Notes: a model not told the origin generated them from the sequence alone. DNA of 36,245 bases from Methanobacterium sp. UBA375 (GCA_002495625.1 DAGC01000002.1:309155-345399), one strand, 5' to 3'; shown: positions 1 to 7,284, counted from the first letter of the stretch. Made by a program: numbers and translations.

Positions 1-144
1 CCTCCAACTCCTCCAACTCCTCCTAACCCACCAGAACCTAACGTGATCCCTATGCAAAAGACTGGGACACCTTTAAATGTGGTGCTACTTGCAATCCTCC
101 TGCTTCTAGTTGGTCTTGCTGGGACGTTCCGTGAAAAACCTTAA
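1..144 (+). CDS. C-terminal end of a surface protein with membrane anchor (5' partial)
   Basis: The frame is open from the window edge and ends at TAA 142-144. The 47 visible residues begin with a Pro/Thr-rich spacer (PPTPPTPPNPPEP). A short MQKTGTPLN motif, one hydrophobic helix (about VVLLAILLLLVGLAG) and a basic tail (FREKP) follow. This layout (Pro-rich stalk, PMQKTG-like motif, one TM helix) is typical of the C-termini of large adhesin-like or other surface proteins in Methanobacterium, so the protein is inferred to be anchored in the membrane and displayed outside. The functional domains lie off the window. Its stop codon overlaps the stop of the convergent gene at 141 through a shared TTAA. 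Confidence 0.7.
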   Translation, partial: PPTPPTPPNPPEPNVIPMQKTGTPLNVVLLAILLLLVGLAGTFREKP

Positions 145-890
145 GTGTCTACCACTGACGACCTGTAAATCAGTGAAACTGCTCTGGTTGCGAAGATGTA
201 CAGGTAAGGGATAATGATCATGGATTTTATAATAGTTACAAGGAAGGGACTGATCCAGCCTAAAAGATAACCGAGGGGGAGGTAACCAATGATTAAATAA
301 ATGATCCCAAACAGCAAATATAATGCTAAAAGATTACTCCAACCTATCTCACGCATATCATCCAGGATTTCACCAAAACTGAAAGCAGATAATAATCTTT
401 CATCAAATGCCATATTTGCCAGTGCCAATGCTATTACTGGAATAATTACAATTGTATATAGGGTATTAATTAAATCAAAAAGTTCTAAAATGTCATTTGA
501 GTTGAACCCTCTTGTTAAAATTAATACTAAAGCGAATAAGATGTAAAATGGGATGATATAATAAACGATAACAATTATAATGCCTTTAAAACCATCGACA
601 ATTATATTTAACCAGCCATTAAATTTAGGGAGTACATTTTCACTGTCCACTGTTGATTTAAAGATTTTTATCAGATATCCCAGGAACAAAATATCTGCTA
701 CAAAATATGCAATCCACACAATGGATAACAATCTATAATCAGGACGTAAAGACAAACTTTCTGCAAATGAATTTGTAAATACCAACATGAGTAAATTTGC
801 AATTGTTAATATAACACCTAAAATCAGAAAACTCTTCCAATTAGTAAGCGGATAACTTAATGAATCTTTAACTACTTCTCTTATATCCAC
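141..890 (-). CDS. DUF4013 family polytopic membrane protein
   Basis: The protein is very hydrophobic, with about five or six predicted membrane segments. Its N-terminus (VDIREVVKDSLSYPLTNWKSFLILG) matches the usual start of DUF4013 proteins, a membrane family of unknown function common in Methanobacterium. I chose the GTG at 890 because GGGGGTG lies 7 nt upstream. The longer frame from 968 would run into the end of the upstream DUF169 gene and add 26 residues that do not look like a membrane-protein start. It is convergent with the surface-protein gene, and the two stops share TTAA. It lies downstream of the DUF169 gene on the same strand with a 37 bp gap, so co-transcription is possible. 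Confidence 0.75.
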   Translation of the reverse strand: MDIREVVKDSLSYPLTNWKSFLILGVILTIANLLMLVFTNSFAESLSLRPDYRLLSIVWIAYFVADILFLGYLIKIFKSTVDSENVLPKFNGWLNIIVDGFKGIIIVIVYYIIPFYILFALVLILTRGFNSNDILELFDLINTLYTIVIIPVIALALANMAFDERLLSAFSFGEILDDMREIGWSNLLALYLLFGIIYLIIGYLPLGYLLGWISPFLVTIIKSMIIIPYLYIFATRAVSLIYRSSVVDT

Positions 891-927
891 ATCAATACAC
901 CCCCACTTTAAATTGTCTGACCCTAGT

Positions 928-1632
928 TTAATCCGACCGGAACTCCTCAGGTATAACTGCCTCAGCATCCCCGGCTGAACAATAGGGGATAGCTGCTATC
1001 AGGTTATGTACGCGTTCATATGGCAAGGAGAAGAATATGACGTCTTTATTAAATCCCTGGTGGCTCCTGGCTGTCCAGTCTCCCATGGTGATATTGGTGT
1101 TTCCACTCATTATGGTGTGGACGATGGCAGAGTAGCAGAGTGCACCTGTAAGCTGCTGCTTTGGTGATAAACCATCCCAGTAGGTGTCTAGTGTTATAAG
1201 ACGGCATACTTGCTCGGCGTTAGCTAGAAACAGGATCATGTCGGGGCGTATCTCTGCCTTTTCCAGGGGTGTTATCACTATTTTATCTGCCAGGTCAGTG
1301 GCGAAGGGGACTCCGGTTTTGGTCATCCTCTCGAAGGTGACTATGGAACTGGTGAGCTTCTCGCCCTTGGTTAGGAAATTCTGCACCCTCCTCTTTTTAG
1401 GCCCGGAATGTGGCTCATTGAAACCACAGAACTGACTGCCCCCCGGACATATGGAAACTTCCTGGTCGATTATGAAGCTTTCCCCCTGACTTGCCAGTTT
1501 CATAGCCTTACATATGGATGTTTTCTCGTACCGGCCACTTGCAACTTCGTCGTTTGTAAAAGAAATAGCCATAGGCTCATATTTTAAGCCGAAAGTAGTT
1601 TTAAAAATCTCTGCCTGTTCTTTATAACTCAT
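928..1632 (-). CDS. DUF169 family protein
   Basis: This soluble protein of about 234 residues resembles the DUF169/COG2043 family, found widely in methanogens and anaerobic bacteria with no settled function. Visible hallmarks are the N-terminal pattern KTTFGLKYEPMAISF, a Cys at about residue 40 (SICKAM), a Cys-rich stretch CPGGSQFCGFNEP, and a C-terminal YCSAGDAEAVIPEE segment. The conserved Cys residues might bind a metal or cluster; that is inference. The ATG at 1632 is preferred: a GAGGAG box lies 9 nt upstream of it, whereas the ATG at 1641 directly abuts the box. It probably precedes the DUF4013 gene in one transcript. Confidence 0.75.
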   Translation of the reverse strand: MSYKEQAEIFKTTFGLKYEPMAISFTNDEVASGRYEKTSICKAMKLASQGESFIIDQEVSICPGGSQFCGFNEPHSGPKKRRVQNFLTKGEKLTSSIVTFERMTKTGVPFATDLADKIVITPLEKAEIRPDMILFLANAEQVCRLITLDTYWDGLSPKQQLTGALCYSAIVHTIMSGNTNITMGDWTARSHQGFNKDVIFFSLPYERVHNLIAAIPYCSAGDAEAVIPEEFRSD

Positions 1633-1700
1633 TAATCCCATCTCCTCTAAAAATAATATATCATTTCCGTTTTAGGTTATATGCAATAATGGTTAATTAA

Positions 1701-1840
1701 TTTTTCCAGAACGAGTTCACCGAGTACTTCCTGGTGAGGTACGATAACACCTCCGAACATTTCAGGAAGAAGACCAGGACCGTCTAAATCAACACTCAGA
1801 GCTCATCGTGAGTATGATAAAGGTGGAAGACGAGAAATAA
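1701..1840 (+). pseudogene. Possible decayed coding fragment
   Basis: This stretch reads as protein-like sequence in two frames. The first begins FFQNEFTEYFLVRYDNTSEH and continues to a stop at 1785. A frame offset by one indel near 1778 gives RLNQHSELIVSMIKVEDEK to TAA at 1838. There is no start codon or ribosome binding site. GC content and codon use resemble host genes rather than the AT-rich spacer around it. I read it as the C-terminal remnant of a lost gene and do not recognise the family. Confidence 0.3.
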
Positions 1841-1871
1841 TAGACAAAAAAATTACTAAGGAGGAATATAA

Positions 1872-1969
1872 GTGGGTCGTGTGAAAATATAGTACTGGGA
1901 ACAGTTATAGTAATAGTCGCAGCGTTCATCATAGGCGGCCTATTTTGCAATGGTATGATCCCCCTTTAA
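1872..1969 (+). pseudogene. Tiny single-helix membrane peptide with an apparent frameshift
   Basis: A strong AAGGAGG box (1858-1864) sits 7 nt before GTG 1872. The start frame reads VGRVK and stops at once (TAG). Adding one A to the AAAA run at 1884-1887 would give a 32-residue peptide: VGRVKN followed by the hydrophobic helix IVLGTVIVIVAAFIIGG, ending LFCNGMIPL at TAA 1967. The good binding site and clean transmembrane helix suggest a real small membrane protein gene, now frameshifted or misread. No family is recognised. Confidence 0.4.
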
Positions 1970-2083
1970 ATTAATAAATTATCTGTTTAACGGTGTAGAT
2001 GCTTATTTTATCATAGTTGCATCCTTTTTTACCATAATATTTTTTCTAATTTTTCGGTGAAATTAATTTTTTTAATGCTGGTT

Positions 2084-2153
2084 TTAATTATATTGAAGTA
2101 AATATTGAAAAATTCAATATATTTATATACTATAACTTAATTATATTAAAGTA
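2084..2153 (+). promoter_or_regulatory. Promoter with TATA box, dyad and flanking direct repeats
   Basis: Upstream of the DUF2089 gene lies a TATA-like ATTTATATAC (2121-2130). A perfect 8-bp inverted repeat (ATATTGAA, 3-nt spacer, TTCAATAT; 2102-2120) abuts it on the upstream side. Two 17-bp direct repeats (TTAATTATATTgAAGTA at 2084-2100 and TTAATTATATTaAAGTA at 2137-2153, one mismatch) flank the whole block. Their position over BRE/TATA and the start region fits operator sites, perhaps for autoregulation by the DUF2089 protein. The regulator assignment is inference. Confidence 0.5.
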
Positions 2154-2200
2154 GACATAGGATATGTTGAAGATCGTAAGTTATTATGTGAGGTGAGAAG

Positions 2201-2560
2201 TTGAATCGTGAAGTACCAGGAAAGTGTCCCTTATGCAACGGAGAGATCAAAGTCACCAAGATACAGTGTAACAAGTGTGGAATAGTTATCCAGGGCCAAT
2301 TCGATCTCTGCAAGTTTTGCAGGTTAAATGAGCAGCAGAAATACTTCGTTGAGGTGTTCATAAAAAACAGGGGTAACATCAAAGAAATAGAAAAAGAGTT
2401 AGGGATATCCTATCCCACTGTAAGGAATAAACTGGATGATGTCATCTCTGATCTGGGACACACAGTTAAAAAATCAACAGTCAATCAAAAGGAGATTTTA
2501 GAAAAACTTAAAGAAGGAGAAATTAGTAAAGAAGAAGTTTTAAAGCTTCTTAAAGGGTAA
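2201..2560 (+). CDS. DUF2089 family zinc-ribbon/HTH regulator
   Basis: This 119-residue protein has an N-terminal zinc ribbon (CPLCNGEI, then CNKCG, plus a CKFC pair at about 38-41). A segment typical of DUF2089 follows (QKYFVEVFIKNRGNIKEIEKELGISYPTVRNKLDDVI), which contains a helix-turn-helix (GISYPTVRNKLD). A short C-terminal tail (EKLKEGEISKEEVLKLLKG) resembles the SHOCT/YvlB-type helical motif that also begins the next protein. It is probably a DNA-binding regulator. The start is TTG 2201, with GAGGTGAG just upstream. The next gene begins 33 bp downstream, so the pair is likely one operon. DUF2089 beside a YvlB-like protein is a recurrent bacterial and archaeal arrangement. Confidence 0.8.
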   Translation: MNREVPGKCPLCNGEIKVTKIQCNKCGIVIQGQFDLCKFCRLNEQQKYFVEVFIKNRGNIKEIEKELGISYPTVRNKLDDVISDLGHTVKKSTVNQKEILEKLKEGEISKEEVLKLLKG

Positions 2561-2593
2561 AGAATGTTTAAAATATTATAGGAGTGTATTGAA

Positions 2594-2977
2594 ATGTCAA
2601 AAGATGTATCAGAAGAAAGAATGAAAATTTTAGAAATGGTTGAAGAAGGAAAACTCAGTACTGCTGAAGCAATGGAGTTACTGGATGCTTTAGAAGGAAA
2701 TGAAGAGGTAGCTGTACCTCAAAAGAAAGCTAAATTGTTAAAAGTTCGGGTAACGGACATGAATGGTAAACCAAAGGTAAATGTGAATATACCTATGGCT
2801 TTTGTTGCAGTGGGATACAACCTGGCCAAAAAATTCGATAAAGACCTAAAAGATTCTGGCCTGGATGATATAGACTTCAAAGAAATTGTTGAGGCAGTTA
2901 AAAACGGTGCAGAAGGTAAAATCGTTGATGTAGTAGACGAAGAAAAGCAGGAAAAGGTAGAGGTCTACGTGGAATAG
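2594..2977 (+). CDS. YvlB/SHOCT-like domain protein
   Basis: The 127 residues start with a helical motif (EERMKILEMVEEGKLSTAEAMELLDAL), the N-terminal signature of YvlB/LiaX-like proteins. A short basic spacer and an alpha/beta segment (KLLKVRVTDMNGKPKVNVNIP, then FKEIVEAVKNGAEGKIVDVVDEEKQEKVEVYVE) follow. There is no signal peptide or TM segment, so it is cytoplasmic. In bacteria such proteins accompany envelope-stress regulators. Here it lies directly behind a DUF2089 regulator that carries the same helical motif at its C-terminus, so the two may interact through it (inference). The exact role is unknown. Confidence 0.7.
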   Translation: MSKDVSEERMKILEMVEEGKLSTAEAMELLDALEGNEEVAVPQKKAKLLKVRVTDMNGKPKVNVNIPMAFVAVGYNLAKKFDKDLKDSGLDDIDFKEIVEAVKNGAEGKIVDVVDEEKQEKVEVYVE

Positions 2978-3048
2978 ATAATTGTAAGTACGACCTGGAA
3001 TTAATCAGTACGTGGAATACTAAAAAAAATACTGATAGGAGGGGTCCA

Positions 3049-3603
3049 ATGGACATATTAAGCATCATAGGAATAGTTATCGGCCTGATCATACTATTCC
3101 TGATCATAAGCATGGTCACTTTACAGCTTGATCTCGCGAGTTACACAGCCACCGGAGCCGAAACACTAACACCAAATGGGGCGCCAGTGGGAAATGCACT
3201 GGTCGTCTACAGTCCTGGTGTAACAGGGGCAGCCAAGAAGGCAGCCACTGAAATTGCAAACGACCTGAAATCCAAGGGGTACAACGTCACCCTCGCCGGT
3301 GTGAGGAACAGTGCGGCTAAGACCACTTCAGATTATGATATAATCATCACTGGAGGACCCATGTACTTCGGGAAAGTGAGCAGCTCCATAGATGGCTACC
3401 TGAAAAACTTAAAAGTACCTGAAAACGTTAAATTAGGGGTTTTTGGGACCACGGGTACCGATGACGTGGTACAGGAGAATACAGACTCACTAAAGGCCCA
3501 GGTAGCATCGTTCCAGAGTGGTAACGTCACCATCAAAACCATCCGGGACAGCGCAGAGAACTTAGCCCAGGACTGCCAAGACCTGGTGTCCACCATTGTA
3601 TAG
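3049..3603 (+). CDS. Membrane-anchored flavodoxin-like protein
   Basis: One N-terminal hydrophobic helix (residues about 4-27) is followed by a flavodoxin fold: the first strand and phosphate loop (ALVVYSPGVTGAAKKAATEIANDL), a YDIIITGGPMYFGKVSSSI segment that would contact the isoalloxazine ring, and a late strand (VKLGVFGTTGTDD). It probably binds FMN and carries electrons at the cytoplasmic face of the membrane. The phosphate loop is SPGVTGAA rather than the classical T-x-T-G-x-T, so FMN binding may be altered. GGAGGGG lies upstream of the ATG. It follows the YvlB-like gene by 71 bp and may belong to the same transcript. Confidence 0.7.
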   Translation: MDILSIIGIVIGLIILFLIISMVTLQLDLASYTATGAETLTPNGAPVGNALVVYSPGVTGAAKKAATEIANDLKSKGYNVTLAGVRNSAAKTTSDYDIIITGGPMYFGKVSSSIDGYLKNLKVPENVKLGVFGTTGTDDVVQENTDSLKAQVASFQSGNVTIKTIRDSAENLAQDCQDLVSTIV

Positions 3604-3657
3604 GACTTCACAGCCATGGGTATATGAGATATAAATTAGTCTACAGGAGATGAGATT

Positions 3658-4203
3658 TTGACCAGTATAAATCAGATAAGGGATATATTTTCCTCTAAAG
3701 AGTTAACCCGTACCGACCTCCTGGAAGTGCTTAAAAGGGAAGCCAAATCCATCTCCATCCAAGATATAATGCAGGCGAGTGCTTTCATGATCAAAGATTT
3801 CCAGTATGTGCAGATTGGTTATAGGGAGGAATTCATAGAAGCCTACACCCGGGGTTTCATCACCAGGATCAGGGAAGTAAAGGAATATCAGTTAAAACGT
3901 GATGAAAAACTGGATATAGAAGAGGTAAAGGAGGCCATCTCGTTACTCGCAACCCAGGAAGAGGAGCGGAAGGGGGAGGATGATTTTAGCCCCGCATTTT
4001 TCCGGATCTACCGGGTGATATCCCTCTATACCACCTTCGTCCGTGATGAACCCATACACCCCGTGGGAACACCCTTTCCCGGTGGCTTCGAAGTTAAAGT
4101 AGATGGTAAAACTTACTTCTGCCCGGTTAAGGAGGGGCAGAAGGACAATCCCCGGGCAGTATGCGGCTTCTGCATAGCCGAACAGGACCCGGAAACACTT
4201 TAA
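3658..4203 (+). CDS. UPF0305/DUF2115 family protein
   Basis: This 181-residue soluble protein appears to belong to the UPF0305 (DUF2115) family, nearly confined to methanogens and of unknown function. The diagnostic part is the C-terminus: HPVGTPFPGGFEV, a YFCPVKEGQKDNP segment and the closing AVCGFCIAEQD. It supplies three conserved Cys (F-C-P and C-G-F-C) that look able to bind a metal. The N-terminal two thirds is helical. The start is TTG 3658 with GGAGATGA upstream. The stop shares a TTAA with the stop of the convergent DUF166 gene. Confidence 0.7.
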   Translation: MTSINQIRDIFSSKELTRTDLLEVLKREAKSISIQDIMQASAFMIKDFQYVQIGYREEFIEAYTRGFITRIREVKEYQLKRDEKLDIEEVKEAISLLATQEEERKGEDDFSPAFFRIYRVISLYTTFVRDEPIHPVGTPFPGGFEVKVDGKTYFCPVKEGQKDNPRAVCGFCIAEQDPETL

Positions 4204-4889
4204 TTTTCTTTTTTGACTTTTATATCGGCTTTTTTATCTTCAATCGCTTCCTGGAAGGCATCCCTATGAAGAATGGGTGCTTCATCTTTTTCAGATTCAG
4301 GGGCAAAGAGTCTTATCTTGGTCGCCCGGCAGGGGTAGTTCTGTAATCTCAGCCCGGCTTCCCGGGGCAGGTCTTCCAGGTCTGCCTCCTGGTCCCCATA
4401 TTTTTCCTTTAAAAAATCGGCCACAAAGGTTGTTGAACCGCAGGGGGCGCATCTTACCACATTAATCTCCTTTATTTTACCTTTTTCTATTTCTACTTCT
4501 ACTTCAGGTTTACCTATATGGGATACGAATTCATCAAAGGTAGGATCGCCAGTTTCTTCAAGTTCGCACATTATATTGGGAAAAATAACGTTACTATAGG
4601 ATTTAAACTGGTTTTTAAACCCTTCGCCCTTCCAGGCGGCGACTATCACCCAGTCCACTTCATCGTGGAATCTTTCTATCAAAATGGTGGTGATGTCCGG
4701 GTGGGTGGTGTAGGTTATGAGTATATTTGCTCCTTCTATTATCTCCATATCTGTTTTTGGAATTTCTAGTTCCTCTATAAATGTAGATGTAGGATGTGGG
4801 AGTTCTATGAATCTGGTTTCAAATTCCTTTTTTATTGTTTCATACGCCCGGTCCCCGTAGGGCCCGTCGGTAACTATCACTACTTTCAT
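4200..4889 (-). CDS. DUF166 family protein
   Basis: This 229-residue protein resembles DUF166 (COG1810), an archaeal family, mostly of methanogens, without an established reaction. It begins MKVVIVTDGPYGDRAYETIKK, a Rossmann-like first strand and loop. In the second half it has VVRCAPCGSTTFVADFLKEK and LQNYPCRAT. The C-x-x-C and the later Cys are the conserved residues and suggest a metal site. Some databases have labelled the family thymidylate synthase-like, which nothing in this sequence supports. It is divergently transcribed from the ArsR gene across a 59 bp promoter region. Confidence 0.75.
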   Translation of the reverse strand: MKVVIVTDGPYGDRAYETIKKEFETRFIELPHPTSTFIEELEIPKTDMEIIEGANILITYTTHPDITTILIERFHDEVDWVIVAAWKGEGFKNQFKSYSNVIFPNIMCELEETGDPTFDEFVSHIGKPEVEVEIEKGKIKEINVVRCAPCGSTTFVADFLKEKYGDQEADLEDLPREAGLRLQNYPCRATKIRLFAPESEKDEAPILHRDAFQEAIEDKKADIKVKKEN

Positions 4890-4948
4890 GTGTTCACCAC
4901 AGGAATATATCCATATATTTAAATATATTATTTACTATAGCATCACCT
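4890..4948. promoter_or_regulatory. Divergent promoter between DUF166 and arsR genes
   Basis: The 59 bp between two divergent start codons contain an AT block (about 4906-4932) with TATA-like sequence readable on both strands, including ATATTTAAATATAT, a near-palindrome. The space is so short that the two promoters must overlap. The ArsR-type repressor encoded on the right could therefore control both genes from one site, which is inference. Confidence 0.5.
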
Positions 4949-5305
4949 ATGAAGTCAGGTGAAACTAAGGATAGCTGCACACTTGATCAAGAACAGGTAA
5001 AGAATCTGGAGAGGATCACATCAAAAATTCCAGATGATATGGTACTACAGGAAGATGCCGATTGCCTCAAGGCACTGGCCGATCCCACCCGGCTTAAGAT
5101 CATCCATCTATTGAGATATGGTGAACTATGTGTCTGTGAGATCTTCACATGCCTAGACAAACCCCAACCAACGGTATCCCACCATTTGAACATCCTGAAA
5201 AAGGCGGGTTTTATAAAGTATCGAAAAGAGGGTGTCTGGGTTCATTACAGTTTAAGAGATAGAGAGATACTGAAAATTTTAGATGGACTATCCGGTGAGA
5301 AATAA
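4949..5305 (+). CDS. ArsR/SmtB family metal-responsive repressor
   Basis: This 118-residue winged-helix protein has a classic ArsR core: ALADPTRLKIIHLL, then ELCVCEI with Cys61 and Cys63 in the metal-sensing helix, a recognition helix (QPTVSHHLNILKKAGFI) and a wing (YRKEGVWVHYSL). The C-V-C motif is the type known to bind arsenite, cadmium or lead in the family. A third Cys (68) and a Cys in LQEDADCLKAL could assist. It should bind DNA without metal and release it with metal. No efflux pump or arsenate reductase is adjacent, so its target is probably the divergent DUF166 gene or a distant locus. Confidence 0.85.
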   Translation: MKSGETKDSCTLDQEQVKNLERITSKIPDDMVLQEDADCLKALADPTRLKIIHLLRYGELCVCEIFTCLDKPQPTVSHHLNILKKAGFIKYRKEGVWVHYSLRDREILKILDGLSGEK

Positions 5306-5505
5306 TCGGCAGGTTAAGGAAATTGAATTTTCCATGAAATACCCTAACTTCACCAGATTTACTCCCTCTGATATAGACCAACCCACTAATTTTAGGGATA
5401 TTTTTAAAAAAATTCCAGGGAGCACATACTTCCCGGGTTAAACCGATATTTCCTCCGACTTGTGGGGAACCACTAACCTGACCGGGGTGTGATATGGAAA
5501 AAGGT

Positions 5506-5556
5506 TTTTATACAGGTCACCATATATAAAAGAGGTTAGAAAATTTCAAATTTTCT
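5506..5556 (+). promoter_or_regulatory. purA promoter and palindrome
   Basis: A TATA-like CATATATAAA (5521-5530) lies about 50-58 bp before the purA ATG. It is followed by a perfect inverted repeat with arms AGAAAATTT and AAATTTTCT around one C (5538-5556). The palindrome falls in the expected transcription-start or leader region and could be a repressor site or part of the 5' UTR. The rest of the 273 bp gap holds a 35-codon open frame (5334-5441) without a convincing binding site. Confidence 0.45.
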
Positions 5557-5578
5557 TTTAATTTTCGGAGAACATCAT

Positions 5579-6601
5579 ATGACATGTAATATACTTGTTG
5601 GAGGAGCATGGGGAGATGAAGGAAAAGGTAAATGCATCACCTATCTCTGTTACAACGATAAACCCGATATTATAGCAAGAGCAGGTGTAGGGCCCAATGC
5701 AGGGCATTCTGTAGAATTTAACGGTGAAAAATATGGTTTAAGGTTAATACCATCTGGTTTCGTGCACAGGGATGCCAGACTACTCATAGGGGCGGGTGTT
5801 TTAGTAGATCCGGAGGTTTTCCTCCACGAACTTGATTATCTAAGCAAATATAATGTGGCGGAAAGGACTTTCGCTGATATCCGCTGTTCAATCATCGAAC
5901 CAGAACATAAAGAGCGGGATAAGGCCTCAGCCCACCTGTCCAAGAAAATTGGAAGTACAGGAACAGGCTGCGGACCAGGAAACGCCGACCGAGTGGGCCG
6001 TGTAGCTAAGATGGCCCAGGATATAGAGGAACTACAGGGTCATACCACAGATGTGCCACTCGAGGTTAACCAGGCACTGGATGAAGAAGAATACGTGTTC
6101 ATAGAAGGATCTCAGGGCTTCGGACTTTCCCTGTACTATGGTACCTATCCCTTCGTTACCAGTAAAGACACCACCGCCAGCACAGCCGCCGCTGATGTGG
6201 GTGTGGGACCCACCAGGGTGGATGATGTAATCGTGGTCTTCAAATCCTACATAACCCGGGTAGGAGAAGGACCCTTTAAAACAGAGATGAGCGAGGAAGA
6301 GGCAGAAAAGATGGGACTGGAAGAGTACGGTACAGTCACTGGAAGGAGGCGTAGAGTGGGTCTTTTTGATATGGATCTGGCCCGGGAATCATGCATGATA
6401 AACGGCGCTACCCAGATTGCTCTAACCTGTGTGGACAGGTTATATCCCCAGTGCGAAAGGGTGACCGATTATTCCAGGCTCGCACCAGAAACCAAAAAGT
6501 TCATAGATGAAATCGAGGGCGAAACAGGAGTTCCAGTTACAATAATCTCCACTGGACCTGATCTTAAAGATACCATCGATCTCCGTGATGAACTCCTTTA
6601 A
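5579..6601 (+). CDS. purA: Adenylosuccinate synthetase (archaeal short form)
   Basis: It joins IMP and aspartate using GTP to give adenylosuccinate, the first committed step to AMP. The nucleotide loop GAWGDEGKGK is at residues 9-18, followed by GPNAGHSVEF and a GSTGTGCGPG segment (the IMP-binding STGxGxGP region). Further on come the switch-like TSKDTTASTAAADVGVGP, a TGRRRRVGLFD loop, and ALTCVDRL in place of the usual TKLDVL guanine-specificity region. The 340 residues match the shorter archaeal enzymes rather than the roughly 430-residue bacterial one. ATG 5579 has GGAG 8 nt upstream. It appears to be transcribed alone: a T-rich tract follows, then the ect promoter. Confidence 0.95.
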   Translation: MTCNILVGGAWGDEGKGKCITYLCYNDKPDIIARAGVGPNAGHSVEFNGEKYGLRLIPSGFVHRDARLLIGAGVLVDPEVFLHELDYLSKYNVAERTFADIRCSIIEPEHKERDKASAHLSKKIGSTGTGCGPGNADRVGRVAKMAQDIEELQGHTTDVPLEVNQALDEEEYVFIEGSQGFGLSLYYGTYPFVTSKDTTASTAAADVGVGPTRVDDVIVVFKSYITRVGEGPFKTEMSEEEAEKMGLEEYGTVTGRRRRVGLFDMDLARESCMINGATQIALTCVDRLYPQCERVTDYSRLAPETKKFIDEIEGETGVPVTIISTGPDLKDTIDLRDELL

Positions 6602-6603
6602 AT

Positions 6604-6656
6604 CTCTTTTTTCAACTCTTTAATTCTTTATTTTATTTCAGTAATTTTTATTAGTA
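6604..6656 (+). terminator. T-rich terminator after purA
   Basis: Just past the purA stop are several T runs (CTCTTTTTTC, TTTATTTTATTTC, ATTTTTATTAG). Archaeal RNA polymerase terminates at such U-rich tracts without needing a hairpin, so this is the likely end of the purA transcript. Confidence 0.45.
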
Positions 6657-6661
6657 TCTAC

Positions 6662-6699
6662 ATACATAATATAACCAAAACCTTAGTTTTAATATGTAT
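6662..6699 (+). promoter_or_regulatory. ectABC promoter region with nested inverted repeats
   Basis: Between purA and ectA lies an outer inverted repeat ATACATA (6662-6668)/TATGTAT (6693-6699). It encloses an inner one, AAAAC/GTTTT, with a 4-nt loop (6677-6690). The left arm overlaps the TATA-like ATAATATAA. The ectA ATG is 27 bp downstream of the dyad. The position suits a transcription-factor operator, for example for osmotic control, but the factor is unknown. Confidence 0.4.
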
Positions 6700-6725
6700 T
6701 TTAATTTATCAGGAATTTTACGTTT

Positions 6726-7283
6726 ATGTCGAAGCCGAAACAAGAAATACCTGAATCAATCACCATCAGAAAGCCCAACTTAGATGATGGTGAATCACTC
6801 TATTTCCTGGTTGCAAGCTGCCCACCACTTGAAATCAACTCAGTGTACAGTTACTTACTGGTATGCTCTCATTTTAACAGGACCAGTGCAGTTTGCGAGT
6901 TTAAGGATGATATAGTAGGTTTTGTCTCTGGTTACATCCATCCCCACCAGAGCGACACCCTCTTCATCTGGCAGATCGCAGTCCGCGACCATATGAGGGG
7001 CAGGGGGATTGCTCAGGAGATGCTTTTAAATATTTTAAAGCGTAAGGAACTGGGAAATATCAACTACCTGGAGACCACCGTCACATCTGATAACAGTTCA
7101 TCCAGATCACTCTTCAACAGTCTGGCCAGGCAGCTGGGTGCACCGGTCACTGAGGATAGTTATTTTACCAAGGAAGTTTTCCAGGAGTCCCGCCATCCAG
7201 AAGAATTTATTATACGTATCGGACCGTTCAACCAGGAAACCGATTCATTAAAGTTACTTAACGAGTATAAAGAGGGAAGATAA
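6726..7283 (+). CDS. ectA: L-2,4-diaminobutyrate acetyltransferase (ectoine pathway)
   Basis: EctA moves an acetyl group from acetyl-CoA to the gamma-amino group of diaminobutyrate, giving N-gamma-acetyl-DABA, the second step of ectoine synthesis. The 185-residue protein has the GNAT fold, with the opening ITIRKPNLDDGESLYFLVASC. The acetyl-CoA motif is WQIAVRDHMRGRGIAQEMLL, with R-G-R-G-I-A as the pyrophosphate loop. Next comes the family signature LETTVTSDNSSSRSLFNSLARQLG. Length is normal. The ectB start follows 1 bp after its stop, so translation is probably coupled. The identity is secured by the ectB and ectC neighbours. Confidence 0.93.
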   Translation: MSKPKQEIPESITIRKPNLDDGESLYFLVASCPPLEINSVYSYLLVCSHFNRTSAVCEFKDDIVGFVSGYIHPHQSDTLFIWQIAVRDHMRGRGIAQEMLLNILKRKELGNINYLETTVTSDNSSSRSLFNSLARQLGAPVTEDSYFTKEVFQESRHPEEFIIRIGPFNQETDSLKLLNEYKEGR

Positions 7284-7284
7284 T

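Noticed and set aside
5334..5441. 35-codon frame MKYPNFTRF... between arsR and purA
   Set aside because: Composition is protein-like but there is no convincing ribosome binding site and no recognised relative; kept only as a note.
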